This document shows, piece after piece, positions 1-5,695 of a stretch of DNA of 8,191 nucleotides. Position 1 is the stretch's first letter. Every line of letters begins with the position of its first letter. Origin of the DNA: Enterocloster bolteae (GTDB lineage Bacteria; Bacillota_A; Clostridia; Lachnospirales; Lachnospiraceae). The stretch spans positions 1 through 8,191 of the forward strand of contig JAETTS010000100.1 in the NCBI GenBank assembly GCA_021769025.1, written 5' to 3'. The translations under genes and the position numbers were made by a program. The notes beneath the pieces were generated by a model. The model did no database searches and was not told where the DNA came from. It worked only from the letters and a program-made list of their open reading frames with translations.

Positions 1-36
1 CAAATCGTCGGAAGGCATCTTAAAAATGCTTCGCAT
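1..36 (-). CDS. Start of an unidentified protein gene, cut by the window edge
   Basis: Only the first 12 codons are visible (MRSIFKMPSDDL), so no function can be assigned. The start is supported by an AGGAG ribosome binding site at 45-49 (complement), 8 nt upstream of the ATG at 34-36, and by a candidate promoter just upstream. The gene lies immediately downstream of the ABC importer operon and in the same direction. It could act on the imported substrate, for example as a hydrolase or phosphodiesterase, or be a regulator, but that is inference from position only. The residues show no signal peptide in the part seen. Confidence 0.55.
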   Translation of the reverse strand, partial: MRSIFKMPSDDL

Positions 37-48
37 TTGCCTTACTCC

Positions 49-62
49 TATCTCATGAGATA
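49..62. promoter_or_regulatory. Perfect 14-bp palindrome at a predicted transcription start (operator candidate)
   Basis: TATCTCATGAGATA is its own exact reverse complement. It lies between the predicted -10 box (62-67) and the RBS (45-49) of the gene starting at 36, so it covers the predicted start point. A palindrome with no loop makes a poor RNA hairpin but a good binding site for a dimeric repressor. The regulator is unknown and the role is inferred. Confidence 0.4.
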
Positions 63-90
63 CTATACTTTAACATAAAACGGCGGACAA
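62..90 (-). promoter_or_regulatory. Candidate sigma-A promoter for the gene starting at 36
   Basis: On the minus strand a TTGTCC box (complement of 85-90, 4 of 6 matches to TTGACA) is followed after exactly 17 nt by TATAGT (complement of 62-67, 5 of 6 matches to TATAAT). The predicted start point is near 55. The -35 box sits inside the terminator-like hairpin of the upstream operon, a compact terminator/promoter arrangement. This suggests that the next gene is separately controlled. Confidence 0.5.
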
Positions 91-115
91 AACAAATGCC
101 GTTTGTGCACGCCGC
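72..115 (-). terminator. Terminator-like hairpin after the ABC importer operon
   Basis: It starts 11 nt beyond the stop codon of the binding-protein gene. In the minus-strand transcript CGGCG (114-110) can pair with CGCCG (85-81), with an inner ACAAA/TTTGT helix, followed by TTTTATGTT. An alternative fold pairs AAACGGC (104-98) with GCCGTTT (84-78) around a 13-nt loop. The U tract is short, so termination may be partial. Position and GC-rich stem support the call. Confidence 0.5.
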
Positions 116-125
116 TCATAATCTC

Positions 126-1544
126 TTATTGGGTAGATGCGTTGTAGTTCGTAATCGCTGCATTCACGCTCTCAGCCAGGAAGTCCACAGCCTGCTGCGG
201 TGTGAATTCTCCGTTGTAGGTCTTCTCCATAGCCTCGTTGAAGAGGATTCTGGACTCGGTTGCCACGCCTGAAAGCACGCCTGCTGTGTATCCGTTAACC
301 GGAGTGTCATTTAACTGGTTGATTGCTGTCATAAAGTTTGGATTCTCTGCAATGAATGCCTTCATCTCTTCTGTCTCATATGCTGCCGGATTGATTGCGA
401 AATAGCCGGTAGACATACTCCAGGTTGCCTGTACTTCCGGAGTCGTGGTGAACTCAATAAACTTCCAGGCTGCATCCTTCTTGGCATCATCCTTGTTGTC
501 CATCATCCACAGAGAAGCACCACCGATGATAACGCCGCCGTCTGCGCTGTCCTCAATCTTCGGGAAGTATCCGGTACCTACCTCGAAGGCCGAGCTGTTC
601 ACTGCATTCCTAAGGATAGCCGTGGATTCAACGATGATTGCTGCCTGCCCTGCAAAGAAAGCTGTCTGGGTATCTGCCGTAGTGCTTCCGTAGTTTGCCG
701 CATAACCAGAATCCAACAGATTCTTCCAGGTTTCGAAAATCTTTAAGCCTGCGCCGTTCTTATCAAAATCAACTGCCGTAGCCGCTGCTTTTCTTCCGTT
801 CTCATTGTCTGCATAGTACTGGCCCTGTCCGGCAATCTGCTGCTCGAAGAACCATCCGTAGATGGCCTGGGAGAATCCTACCGGAGCTGCGCCGCTTTCC
901 ACGATCTGCTTGGAAAAATCCATAACCTCGGCAAAAGTCTTAGGCGGTGTGTTGGGATCAAGCCCGGCTGCCTCAAACACGTCCTTGTTGTAGTACAACA
1001 TAGGAGTGGATACGTTAAATGGCATGGACATCTGTTTTCCGTCTACCGTGTAATAGCTTGTAATAATATCCATGACACAGCTTGGGTCAAATCCGGTTGT
1101 GGCGAACATGTCTTCCACCGGAATCGCATAGCCGCTGTCGGTCATGAACTTGGTACCGATATCGTACATCTGGCATACATCCGGCATACCGCCGCTCTGC
1201 ATGGTTGCTTTTAACTTTGTGATCATGTCATCATAGGTACCCTGATACTCGCTCTTTACCACGATCTGATCCTGGGACTCATTGAATGCCTTGACCACAG
1301 CCTCTGTAGCCTCACCGTTTACGCCGCCCATGGCATGCCAGAATGTAATCTCAACCTTTCCGTCCGCGCTTGCGCCGCCGGATGCCGCCGTTGTCTCTGC
1401 GCTGCCGCCGCCGGACGCTGCTGTCGTCTCTGCGCTGCCGCCGCCGGATGAGGAACCGCCGCCTGAATTACCGCCGCCGCATGCTGCCAGTGACAACACC
1501 ATGACTGCCGCCAGTCCTGCTGCCATCCAATTTCTTCTTTTCAT
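126..1544 (-). CDS. ugpB: UgpB-like substrate-binding lipoprotein of an ABC importer
   Basis: Extracellular binding protein (family 1 solute-binding fold, 472 aa) that captures a ligand and delivers it to the two permeases encoded upstream. It has an N-terminal lipoprotein signal with lipobox LAAC (Cys22), then a Gly/Ser/Thr-rich linker (23-62) containing an 11-residue tandem repeat, then the bilobed domain from about 64. Blocks SMPFNVSTP (173-181), YYNKDVFEAAGLDP (184-197), PPKT, IIGGASLWMM (339-348) and TGYFAI (379-384) match E. coli UgpB as I remember it. Residues matching its ligand pocket appear kept (Tyr104, Ser179, Tyr381, Arg432), but the Glu of the QVYE motif is Asp128 here. Likely ligands are sn-glycerol-3-phosphate or a glycerophosphodiester; a sugar cannot be excluded. 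The start is fixed by AGGAGG at 1552-1557, 7 nt before the ATG. It is unusual in being the last gene of its operon. Confidence 0.85.
   Translation of the reverse strand: MKRRNWMAAGLAAVMVLSLAACGGGNSGGGSSSGGGSAETTAASGGGSAETTAASGGASADGKVEITFWHAMGGVNGEATEAVVKAFNESQDQIVVKSEYQGTYDDMITKLKATMQSGGMPDVCQMYDIGTKFMTDSGYAIPVEDMFATTGFDPSCVMDIITSYYTVDGKQMSMPFNVSTPMLYYNKDVFEAAGLDPNTPPKTFAEVMDFSKQIVESGAAPVGFSQAIYGWFFEQQIAGQGQYYADNENGRKAAATAVDFDKNGAGLKIFETWKNLLDSGYAANYGSTTADTQTAFFAGQAAIIVESTAILRNAVNSSAFEVGTGYFPKIEDSADGGVIIGGASLWMMDNKDDAKKDAAWKFIEFTTTPEVQATWSMSTGYFAINPAAYETEEMKAFIAENPNFMTAINQLNDTPVNGYTAGVLSGVATESRILFNEAMEKTYNGEFTPQQAVDFLAESVNAAITNYNASTQ
1380..1445 (-). repeat. Two 33-bp tandem repeats encoding the lipoprotein linker
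   Basis: Two adjacent copies (1413-1445 and 1380-1412) each encode GGGSAETTAAS, residues 34-44 and 45-55 of the binding lipoprotein. The copies differ at four nucleotides, all in third codon positions of the TTAA stretch, so the peptide is identical. A shorter degenerate copy (GGASAD) follows. The repeat extends the flexible tether between the lipid anchor and the binding domain. Confidence 0.8.
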
Positions 1545-1580
1545 GAATAATCCTCCTGTTTAAAATAATTTTTATCTCAC

Positions 1581-1598
1581 ACAGACTCTTTCATCTGT
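1581..1598 (-). other. Short intergenic hairpin before the binding-protein gene
   Basis: ACAGA and TCTGT arms (1581-1585 and 1594-1598) flank an 8-nt loop in the 60-bp gap between the second permease and the binding protein. There is no U tract directly after it. Hairpins in this place often stabilise the transcript segment for the abundant binding protein; that role is inferred, and a 5-bp stem could be chance. Confidence 0.3.
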
Positions 1599-1604
1599 AT
1601 AAAA

Positions 1605-2420
1605 TCAACCTTTTACGGAACCGGAAGTAAGTCCTGATATCAGCTGCTTCTGCCCCAGAACGAATGCCAGGATAGAAGGAACCAAAATGATCATGGAACC
1701 TGCCATAACCGGACGGAAATCCGTAGCCTCCGCACCCTGGAGCATGCCGAGACCAATCTGAACGGTTCTCATATCCACCGTATCCGTAATAAGAAGAGGC
1801 CATAAGTAGTAGTTCCAGCTCTGGAGGAACGTATAGATTCCCAGCGCTCCCATAGACGGCCGCACCAGAGGAAGGGCAATCTCATAGAAGAACCGGAAGT
1901 TCCCGCATCCGTCGATATCCGCCGCCTCTTTAATCTCCATGGGAAGCTGGAGAAACGCCTGCCTCATGTTAAATACGGCAAATGCAGTGGCCATGTTGGG
2001 AAGAACCAGCGCCGTATACGTATTCTTAAGATTCCAGTCACAGATAGTCAGATAGTTGGCGATGATGATAGCCTGGCTTGGAATCATCATGGTAGACAGC
2101 ATCACCAGAAACAGCACATTCCTTCCCCTGAACTTCATCATGGAAAATGCGTAAGCCGCCAGAGCGCCTGTTATGATCTGTCCGATGGTAATGATACCGG
2201 AAGTGATCAGGGAATTCTTGATAAAGGTAAAGAAGGGAGCCAGCTGCACAGCCCTTACATAGTTTTCCGCCATCACCTGTCCCGGCCAGAACTTGCCGGC
2301 AAATACTTCCTTTAAAGACATCATACTAACGTTAAAGCAGTATACGATGGGCGCAATAATGATAACCGCCATCACAATATTCAATGCGTAAAATACAGCC
2401 TTCATTATTTTTCTATTCAT
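1605..2420 (-). CDS. ugpE: UgpE/MalG-type ABC transporter permease
   Basis: Inner-membrane permease subunit (271 aa) with about six membrane segments, pairing with the permease encoded upstream to form the import channel. The EAA loop that docks on the ATPase is clear at residues 162-187 (EIKEAADIDGCGNFRFFYEIALPL). The late block WNYYLWPLL followed by the MRTVQIGLGMLQG region is characteristic of MalG/UgpE proteins. The ATG at 2418-2420 shares its A with the upstream stop codon (TGATG), and AAGGTGA lies 7 nt ahead, so I prefer it to the TTG one codon earlier at 2423. This overlap implies translational coupling. Assignment to Ugp rather than another carbohydrate-uptake family rests mainly on the neighbouring binding protein. 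Confidence 0.85.
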   Translation of the reverse strand: MNRKIMKAVFYALNIVMAVIIIAPIVYCFNVSMMSLKEVFAGKFWPGQVMAENYVRAVQLAPFFTFIKNSLITSGIITIGQIITGALAAYAFSMMKFRGRNVLFLVMLSTMMIPSQAIIIANYLTICDWNLKNTYTALVLPNMATAFAVFNMRQAFLQLPMEIKEAADIDGCGNFRFFYEIALPLVRPSMGALGIYTFLQSWNYYLWPLLITDTVDMRTVQIGLGMLQGAEATDFRPVMAGSMIILVPSILAFVLGQKQLISGLTSGSVKG

Positions 2421-3283
2421 CAATAAGTCACCTTCTTTTCTAATCTAAACTGTACCAGAGTCAGCACCAGAAGAATCACAAAGAGAACCATGGACTCTGC
2501 GCAGGCCATGCCGAACCGGCTGTTCATAAATGCTTCCTGATAAATCTCATACACAATCACATTGGTACTGTTGGCCGGTCCTCCCTGGGTCATCATCTTT
2601 ACCTGGGCGTATGCCTGTACCGCGTTGATCACATTGATAATCAGGAGGAAAAACAGCGTAGGAGAAATGCAGGGAATGGTAATATGCCTGTGTTTCGCAA
2701 AAAATCCGGCACCCTCTAAAGATGCGCTCTCGTACAAATCCATGGGAACACTCTGAAGCGCTGCCGTCACATAGATAAAATTCAGGCCGATATTCATCCA
2801 GACTGTCACAAGGGTAACGGCGATCAGTGCATACTTGGGATCGGTCAGCCACCCGATATTGGTTCCCAACACCTTATTGAGAATACCCATACTGCTGTGG
2901 AAGATGAACATGAATACAACGGATGCCGCTGCCGCCGAAATCGCCATGGGAAGGGCGAATACGGTGCGGAAGAAGTTGGTTCCCTTGATGTCTTCACTGC
3001 TGACAATGGCAAGGATAAAACCAAAGGCGATAGAAAAGATTACCGTCATTATGGCATATTTAAAGGTCACGAACAAACTGTTTAAGAACTTTTGAGACGT
3101 AAAGATTGAGATATAGTTGCTGATACCTACATTGGACGCTACCTCCCCCAAAGGCGTCGTCATAGCAAAACTTAAGCGTATGGTCTTAAAAAACGGCCAG
3201 AACAGAAACAATGCAAAGAAAATCATGGCCGGGGCCAGATACAGGTATGGTTCTACCACCCGAAAAAAACTTTTCTTCTTCAC
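2420..3283 (-). CDS. ugpA: UgpA/MalF-type ABC transporter permease
   Basis: First gene of the importer operon, an inner-membrane permease of 287 aa from the chosen start. Membrane segments lie near residues 12-32, 72-94, 104-126, 152-174, 207-227 and 260-280. The EAA loop is at about 185-208 (ESASLEGAGFFAKHRHITIP), and TQGGP at 232-236 is typical of the family. The C-terminus VLTLVQFRLEKKVTY resembles E. coli UgpA. The start is taken as the GTG at 3281-3283 because AGGAGG (3293-3298) lies 9 nt before it. The in-frame ATG at 3290-3292 directly abuts the Shine-Dalgarno and would have no spacer, and the longer frame up to 3364 adds a non-conserved extension. No ATPase gene accompanies the two permeases. 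Confidence 0.85.
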   Translation of the reverse strand: MKKKSFFRVVEPYLYLAPAMIFFALFLFWPFFKTIRLSFAMTTPLGEVASNVGISNYISIFTSQKFLNSLFVTFKYAIMTVIFSIAFGFILAIVSSEDIKGTNFFRTVFALPMAISAAAASVVFMFIFHSSMGILNKVLGTNIGWLTDPKYALIAVTLVTVWMNIGLNFIYVTAALQSVPMDLYESASLEGAGFFAKHRHITIPCISPTLFFLLIINVINAVQAYAQVKMMTQGGPANSTNVIVYEIYQEAFMNSRFGMACAESMVLFVILLVLTLVQFRLEKKVTY

Positions 3284-3292
3284 AAAATACAT

Positions 3293-3298
3293 CCTCCT
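3293..3298 (-). promoter_or_regulatory. Ribosome binding site that decides the first permease start
   Basis: Perfect AGGAGG on the minus strand, touching an ATG at 3290-3292 but 9 nt from the GTG at 3281-3283. Standard spacing favours GTG and gives the N-terminus MKKKSFFRVVEP, as expected for this permease family. Confidence 0.75.
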
Positions 3299-3561
3299 TT
3301 TCCTATATATGAATCCTGCGCAGCAGAATTCTTTGCCTGCGGCAATCGTACAGGCCATGTACACACAGTCTTCTTTTCTGCTGCAATACGATCCCCACGG
3401 GACATCCTGGCTTTTGGATACATTTTCCTAATAAAGGAAGAAAGAGCCCGGCCCGCCAGACTCTCGCGCCTAAATCCAGCTGCAACAGCAACCTGCTTTC
3501 TAAGCGTGTAATGCACTCTTCGCGGAGTGTTCTATACCATAAGGAATCATTCCTACGATAT

Positions 3562-3619
3562 AAAAAAAGCAGTACCGTATTCTGGCTGTCATACTAGTCC
3601 AAATCACGATCTCTGCTTT
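3562..3619 (-). other. Possible attenuator hairpin with U7 tract in the leader
   Basis: In the minus-strand transcript AAAGCAG (3619-3613) can pair with CTGCTTT (3572-3566), and the run continues as seven U residues (complement of 3562-3568). The loop is long (40 nt) and the stem modest, so this is only a candidate. If it works it would stop transcripts from the 3653-3681 promoter after about 85 nt, before the importer genes. Confidence 0.25.
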
Positions 3620-3652
3620 CTCTTCGCCGCTAGCAAATATTCCATTGGCTAA

Positions 3653-3681
3653 AGTTTATCACATGTATTGTAATTTTGCAA
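3653..3681 (-). promoter_or_regulatory. Candidate promoter of the importer operon (proximal)
   Basis: TTGCAA (complement of 3676-3681) and TAACT-like TAAACT (complement of 3653-3658) are separated by exactly 17 nt, and TGA directly before the -10 box gives an extended -10 element. The predicted start point is near 3646, leaving a leader of about 360 nt. An inverted repeat at 3665-3684 covers the -35 box. Confidence 0.4.
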
Positions 3682-3684
3682 TAC
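3665..3684. promoter_or_regulatory. 20-bp inverted repeat over the -35 box (operator candidate)
   Basis: GTATTGTAATTTTGCAATAC has perfect 6-bp outer arms and 8 of 10 paired positions overall. It overlaps the TTGCAA -35 box of the proximal promoter, a place where a bound dimer would block RNA polymerase. The regulator is not encoded in the window. Confidence 0.4.
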
Positions 3685-3718
3685 TTTTTTAAAAAATACC
3701 GCTTATTTTTTGTGCTGT

Positions 3719-3748
3719 TTTATACAATAACTGTTATTTTTCTAACAA
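3719..3748 (-). promoter_or_regulatory. Candidate promoter of the importer operon (distal)
   Basis: TTGTTA (complement of 3743-3748) and TATAAA (complement of 3719-3724) are 18 nt apart on the minus strand. The spacer contains a perfect 13-bp inverted repeat, AATAACTGTTATT, at 3726-3738. AT-rich context makes chance matches likely, so this is weaker than a mapped promoter. Confidence 0.35.
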
Positions 3749-3938
3749 TGTCCACAACCATTTCTTGCGATCTGCACAACCCCCCCATTTTTTCCTGTTT
3801 CATTCAGTTAAACTGCACAAAATCACTGTATTTCCCCAAATTTCTGTTTTCCAGGCGTTTTCTCTGATGGAAACCATCACATAGAAGCTTCTTCCTGAGA
3901 GCACAGTTTCTCAAATCCCAGACACACAAGAAATGGCA

Positions 3939-4475
3939 CTAACCTTCCCTCCGCTCCAGATCCCTCTCAACCATCTCCAGATAATGTACCAGCACATCTC
4001 TCCTGCTGCCAATTCTCCAGGAATGATCCATCTCATCATAAGTGAAACTTTTCCGCCCTCCGTCCTGCATCCGCTTCCAGAAACCCAAAAGCTCATCCAG
4101 CGGAATATAGTATATCTCATCCATAGATGTCCAGTGAAGGATGAGAAATGCAATCCCTCCCTGCATTTCAAACTCCCTCATGAACTGCACCTGGTGTTCG
4201 TGTACATTCTGGAGAGGAAAGGTTTTTACCGCACATTCCTTGGCATCAAAACAGACTGGAATTCCCTGCACGGCTCCGATATAGTCAACTGTGCTCTTCT
4301 GGTCAAAATACGCCAGCGTAATGTGGCGGCTTTCCTTGTCAATGGTAATGGGCGTAATCGGCGTGGGAATCTTCTGAATCAATGCCAGTTTCTTCTCCCG
4401 GTATACCTCATTGGCGTGATTGATCCGATCTTCCAGCGCAGATCCACGCAGTCCTCTGCTGTTCCAGGTTCCCAT
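3939..4475 (-). CDS. recU: RecU Holliday junction resolvase
   Basis: Cytosolic nuclease that cleaves four-way junctions during recombinational repair and chromosome segregation in Bacillota, the counterpart of RuvC. The 178-aa length is typical. Recognised from the N-terminus MGTWNSRGLRGSALE, the block LIQKIPTPITPI (32-43), and the nuclease core STVDYIG (61-67, Asp64) and CFDAKE (75-80, Asp77, Lys79, Glu80), which hold the metal-binding acidic residues and the Lys of the restriction-endonuclease-like fold. PLQNVHEHQ and GGIAFL are also family blocks. The ATG follows AAGGA by about 10 nt. It is the last gene of the cluster, 32 nt after the lipase gene; in Bacillus subtilis recU neighbours the penicillin-binding protein gene ponA instead. 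All key residues appear intact. Confidence 0.95.
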   Translation of the reverse strand: MGTWNSRGLRGSALEDRINHANEVYREKKLALIQKIPTPITPITIDKESRHITLAYFDQKSTVDYIGAVQGIPVCFDAKECAVKTFPLQNVHEHQVQFMREFEMQGGIAFLILHWTSMDEIYYIPLDELLGFWKRMQDGGRKSFTYDEMDHSWRIGSRRDVLVHYLEMVERDLERREG

Positions 4476-4507
4476 AGCACTTTTTTCCTTTCTGTGTCTG
4501 CCTGATC

Positions 4508-5695
4508 TTACAATCCAGACTCCTTCAGTCCCTTCACCAGTTGCACATAAAACTCCAGGACCCGGAATCCTCTGTAATCCTCCCTGGTTAGGTCAATCAT
4601 ATCCCCATGAGAGATCCCCCTCAGATATGAGTTGGTAACCACGCCCTGAAAATTCGTCCATTGGGCCGATTCCACTGTCACCAGACCGTCGCTTGGAGCA
4701 TCCAGAGCCTTTAAGATCCAGTAAGGAATGCAGAGAAGCTTACTGCTGAAGCCATGCTTCATCAGGCTGGCATAGCTCTGGTAATATACTCCCGGAGCAT
4801 CCGGATAGTTCTCATTAAATTCCTTTGCGTATGCCTGCGACAGCTGTACACTTGCCACATAGGCATTGGGGGTTTTGTCTCCCAACCTGCCGAAATACCC
4901 ATCAATCATCCTGCAGATATTGCGGTAAAGGCTGTCTGGCAGCTTTTTCAGAAAATCCACCAGCTTTGATCCCCGGTGGGGTGTATTGATGGTGGTAAGG
5001 CTTGCTATAAACGGCGCCATATGAAGGCCGCTTATGACATACCTTGCGTCCAGCCCGCCTTTGGAATGGGCGATGATATTTACCTTCCCGCACCCAGTGT
5101 CTTTTAAGATCTCCATAATCTTATCCTTTAAGATCTGCCCGTTGTCCTCCACAGTCCCCCATGCCTCCTGGTGCCCGTAGTAGACCTTGGCCCCGTTGCG
5201 CACCAATTCCCTTGGAATCCGGCCCCAATAATTAAAATAATGGAAATCACGAAATCCTACGCCGTGAACCAGCAAAAGGGGATAGCGGGTACTGCAGATC
5301 TGCTTTTCCACCCGTACCTGATCCAGCCGGATCTTATGCAGGGTATGGTCGATTTCCTGCTTTGCCAACCCTCTTACATACAGCGCAAGGCCAAAATTCA
5401 CAACTGGAATCCACATAAATGTCCATACCAGGGTCCGCTTGGCAATCCGAAGCCGCCTGCACAGCACGCACATCCACAGAAGAAGAAGCTGAAAACCGAT
5501 ATAGAGAAAGATCCACCACACAGCCAGAACAATTCCCAGTACGCTTACCCCGTACCGGCACAACCTGTATACGGCGGCAACGCCTCCCAACACCATAAGC
5601 CACATGGTGATGGTCAGAAGAGCTGTCACAATCCGCAACACCTGAATATGTATTTTTTCCGCCGTAGTAAGCAGCTTGTCATAATCAACCTTCAT
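4508..5695 (-). CDS. Membrane-anchored lipase/esterase of the alpha/beta-hydrolase fold
   Basis: 395 aa with three predicted membrane segments (about 19-43, 50-79 and 88-108), then a hydrolase domain. The domain has LLLVHG (140-145, oxyanion region), the nucleophile elbow AHSKGG with Ser211, TINTPHRG (236-243), Asp336 in APSDGLV and His363 in ISHGD, a full catalytic triad. The elbow starts with Ala instead of Gly, as in Bacillus LipA-type lipases. The Arg/Lys-rich loop CRRLRIAKR between segments 2 and 3 suggests a cytoplasmic loop, so an N-in topology would place the catalytic domain outside the cell. Substrate is probably a glycerolipid or other carboxyl ester; it cannot be read from sequence. 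The ATG at 5693-5695 overlaps the upstream stop as ATGA with GGGAG 8 nt ahead; the open frame to 5794 lies within the neighbour. Confidence 0.8.
   Translation of the reverse strand: MKVDYDKLLTTAEKIHIQVLRIVTALLTITMWLMVLGGVAAVYRLCRYGVSVLGIVLAVWWIFLYIGFQLLLLWMCVLCRRLRIAKRTLVWTFMWIPVVNFGLALYVRGLAKQEIDHTLHKIRLDQVRVEKQICSTRYPLLLVHGVGFRDFHYFNYWGRIPRELVRNGAKVYYGHQEAWGTVEDNGQILKDKIMEILKDTGCGKVNIIAHSKGGLDARYVISGLHMAPFIASLTTINTPHRGSKLVDFLKKLPDSLYRNICRMIDGYFGRLGDKTPNAYVASVQLSQAYAKEFNENYPDAPGVYYQSYASLMKHGFSSKLLCIPYWILKALDAPSDGLVTVESAQWTNFQGVVTNSYLRGISHGDMIDLTREDYRGFRVLEFYVQLVKGLKESGL

Larger units (their letters stand above)
3284..3938 (-). other. 655-bp non-coding control region upstream of the importer operon
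   Basis: No convincing gene is present on either strand. The part nearest recU (about 3660-3880) is AT-rich and holds both candidate promoters. The part nearest the permease (about 3300-3530) is richer in GC and would be transcribed leader. Perfect or near-perfect inverted repeats include a 13-bp AGGAATCATTCCT (3542-3554), CACTC/GAGTG arms (3514-3529), GCCTG/CAGGC arms (3335-3355), TGATGG/CCATCA around AAA (3865-3879) and TGAGA/TCTCA (3896-3913). CTGCACAA occurs twice, at 3772-3779 and 3813-3820, 41 bp apart. None of the hairpins just after recU has a U tract, so I see no clear intrinsic terminator for the recU operon. I recognise no known riboswitch class. Confidence 0.6.

Noticed and set aside
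20..40. AAATGC/GCATTT inverted repeat around 26-40 as a regulatory hairpin
   Set aside because: It lies at the start codon of the partial gene with a 3-nt loop and AT-rich arms. The RBS and codon frame explain the sequence better.
3280..3516. Minus-strand frame of 78 codons overlapping the leader
   Set aside because: It would start at GTG with no properly spaced RBS and has no recognisable motif. It more likely is leader RNA.
3717..3795. Possible 22-codon minus-strand peptide starting in a G7 tract, with an AGGA ahead
   Set aside because: The RBS spacing is short, the peptide is unremarkable and it overlaps promoter elements. The homopolymer tract alone is not evidence of phase variation.
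3676..3867. Plus-strand open frame of 63 codons in the intergenic region
   Set aside because: Low-complexity Phe/Leu/Ser-rich product from AT-rich DNA, no Shine-Dalgarno, and it runs through the candidate promoters of the importer operon.
3865..3913. Two perfect hairpins after recU as an intrinsic terminator
   Set aside because: Neither is followed by a U tract on the minus strand, so they do not meet the usual terminator form.
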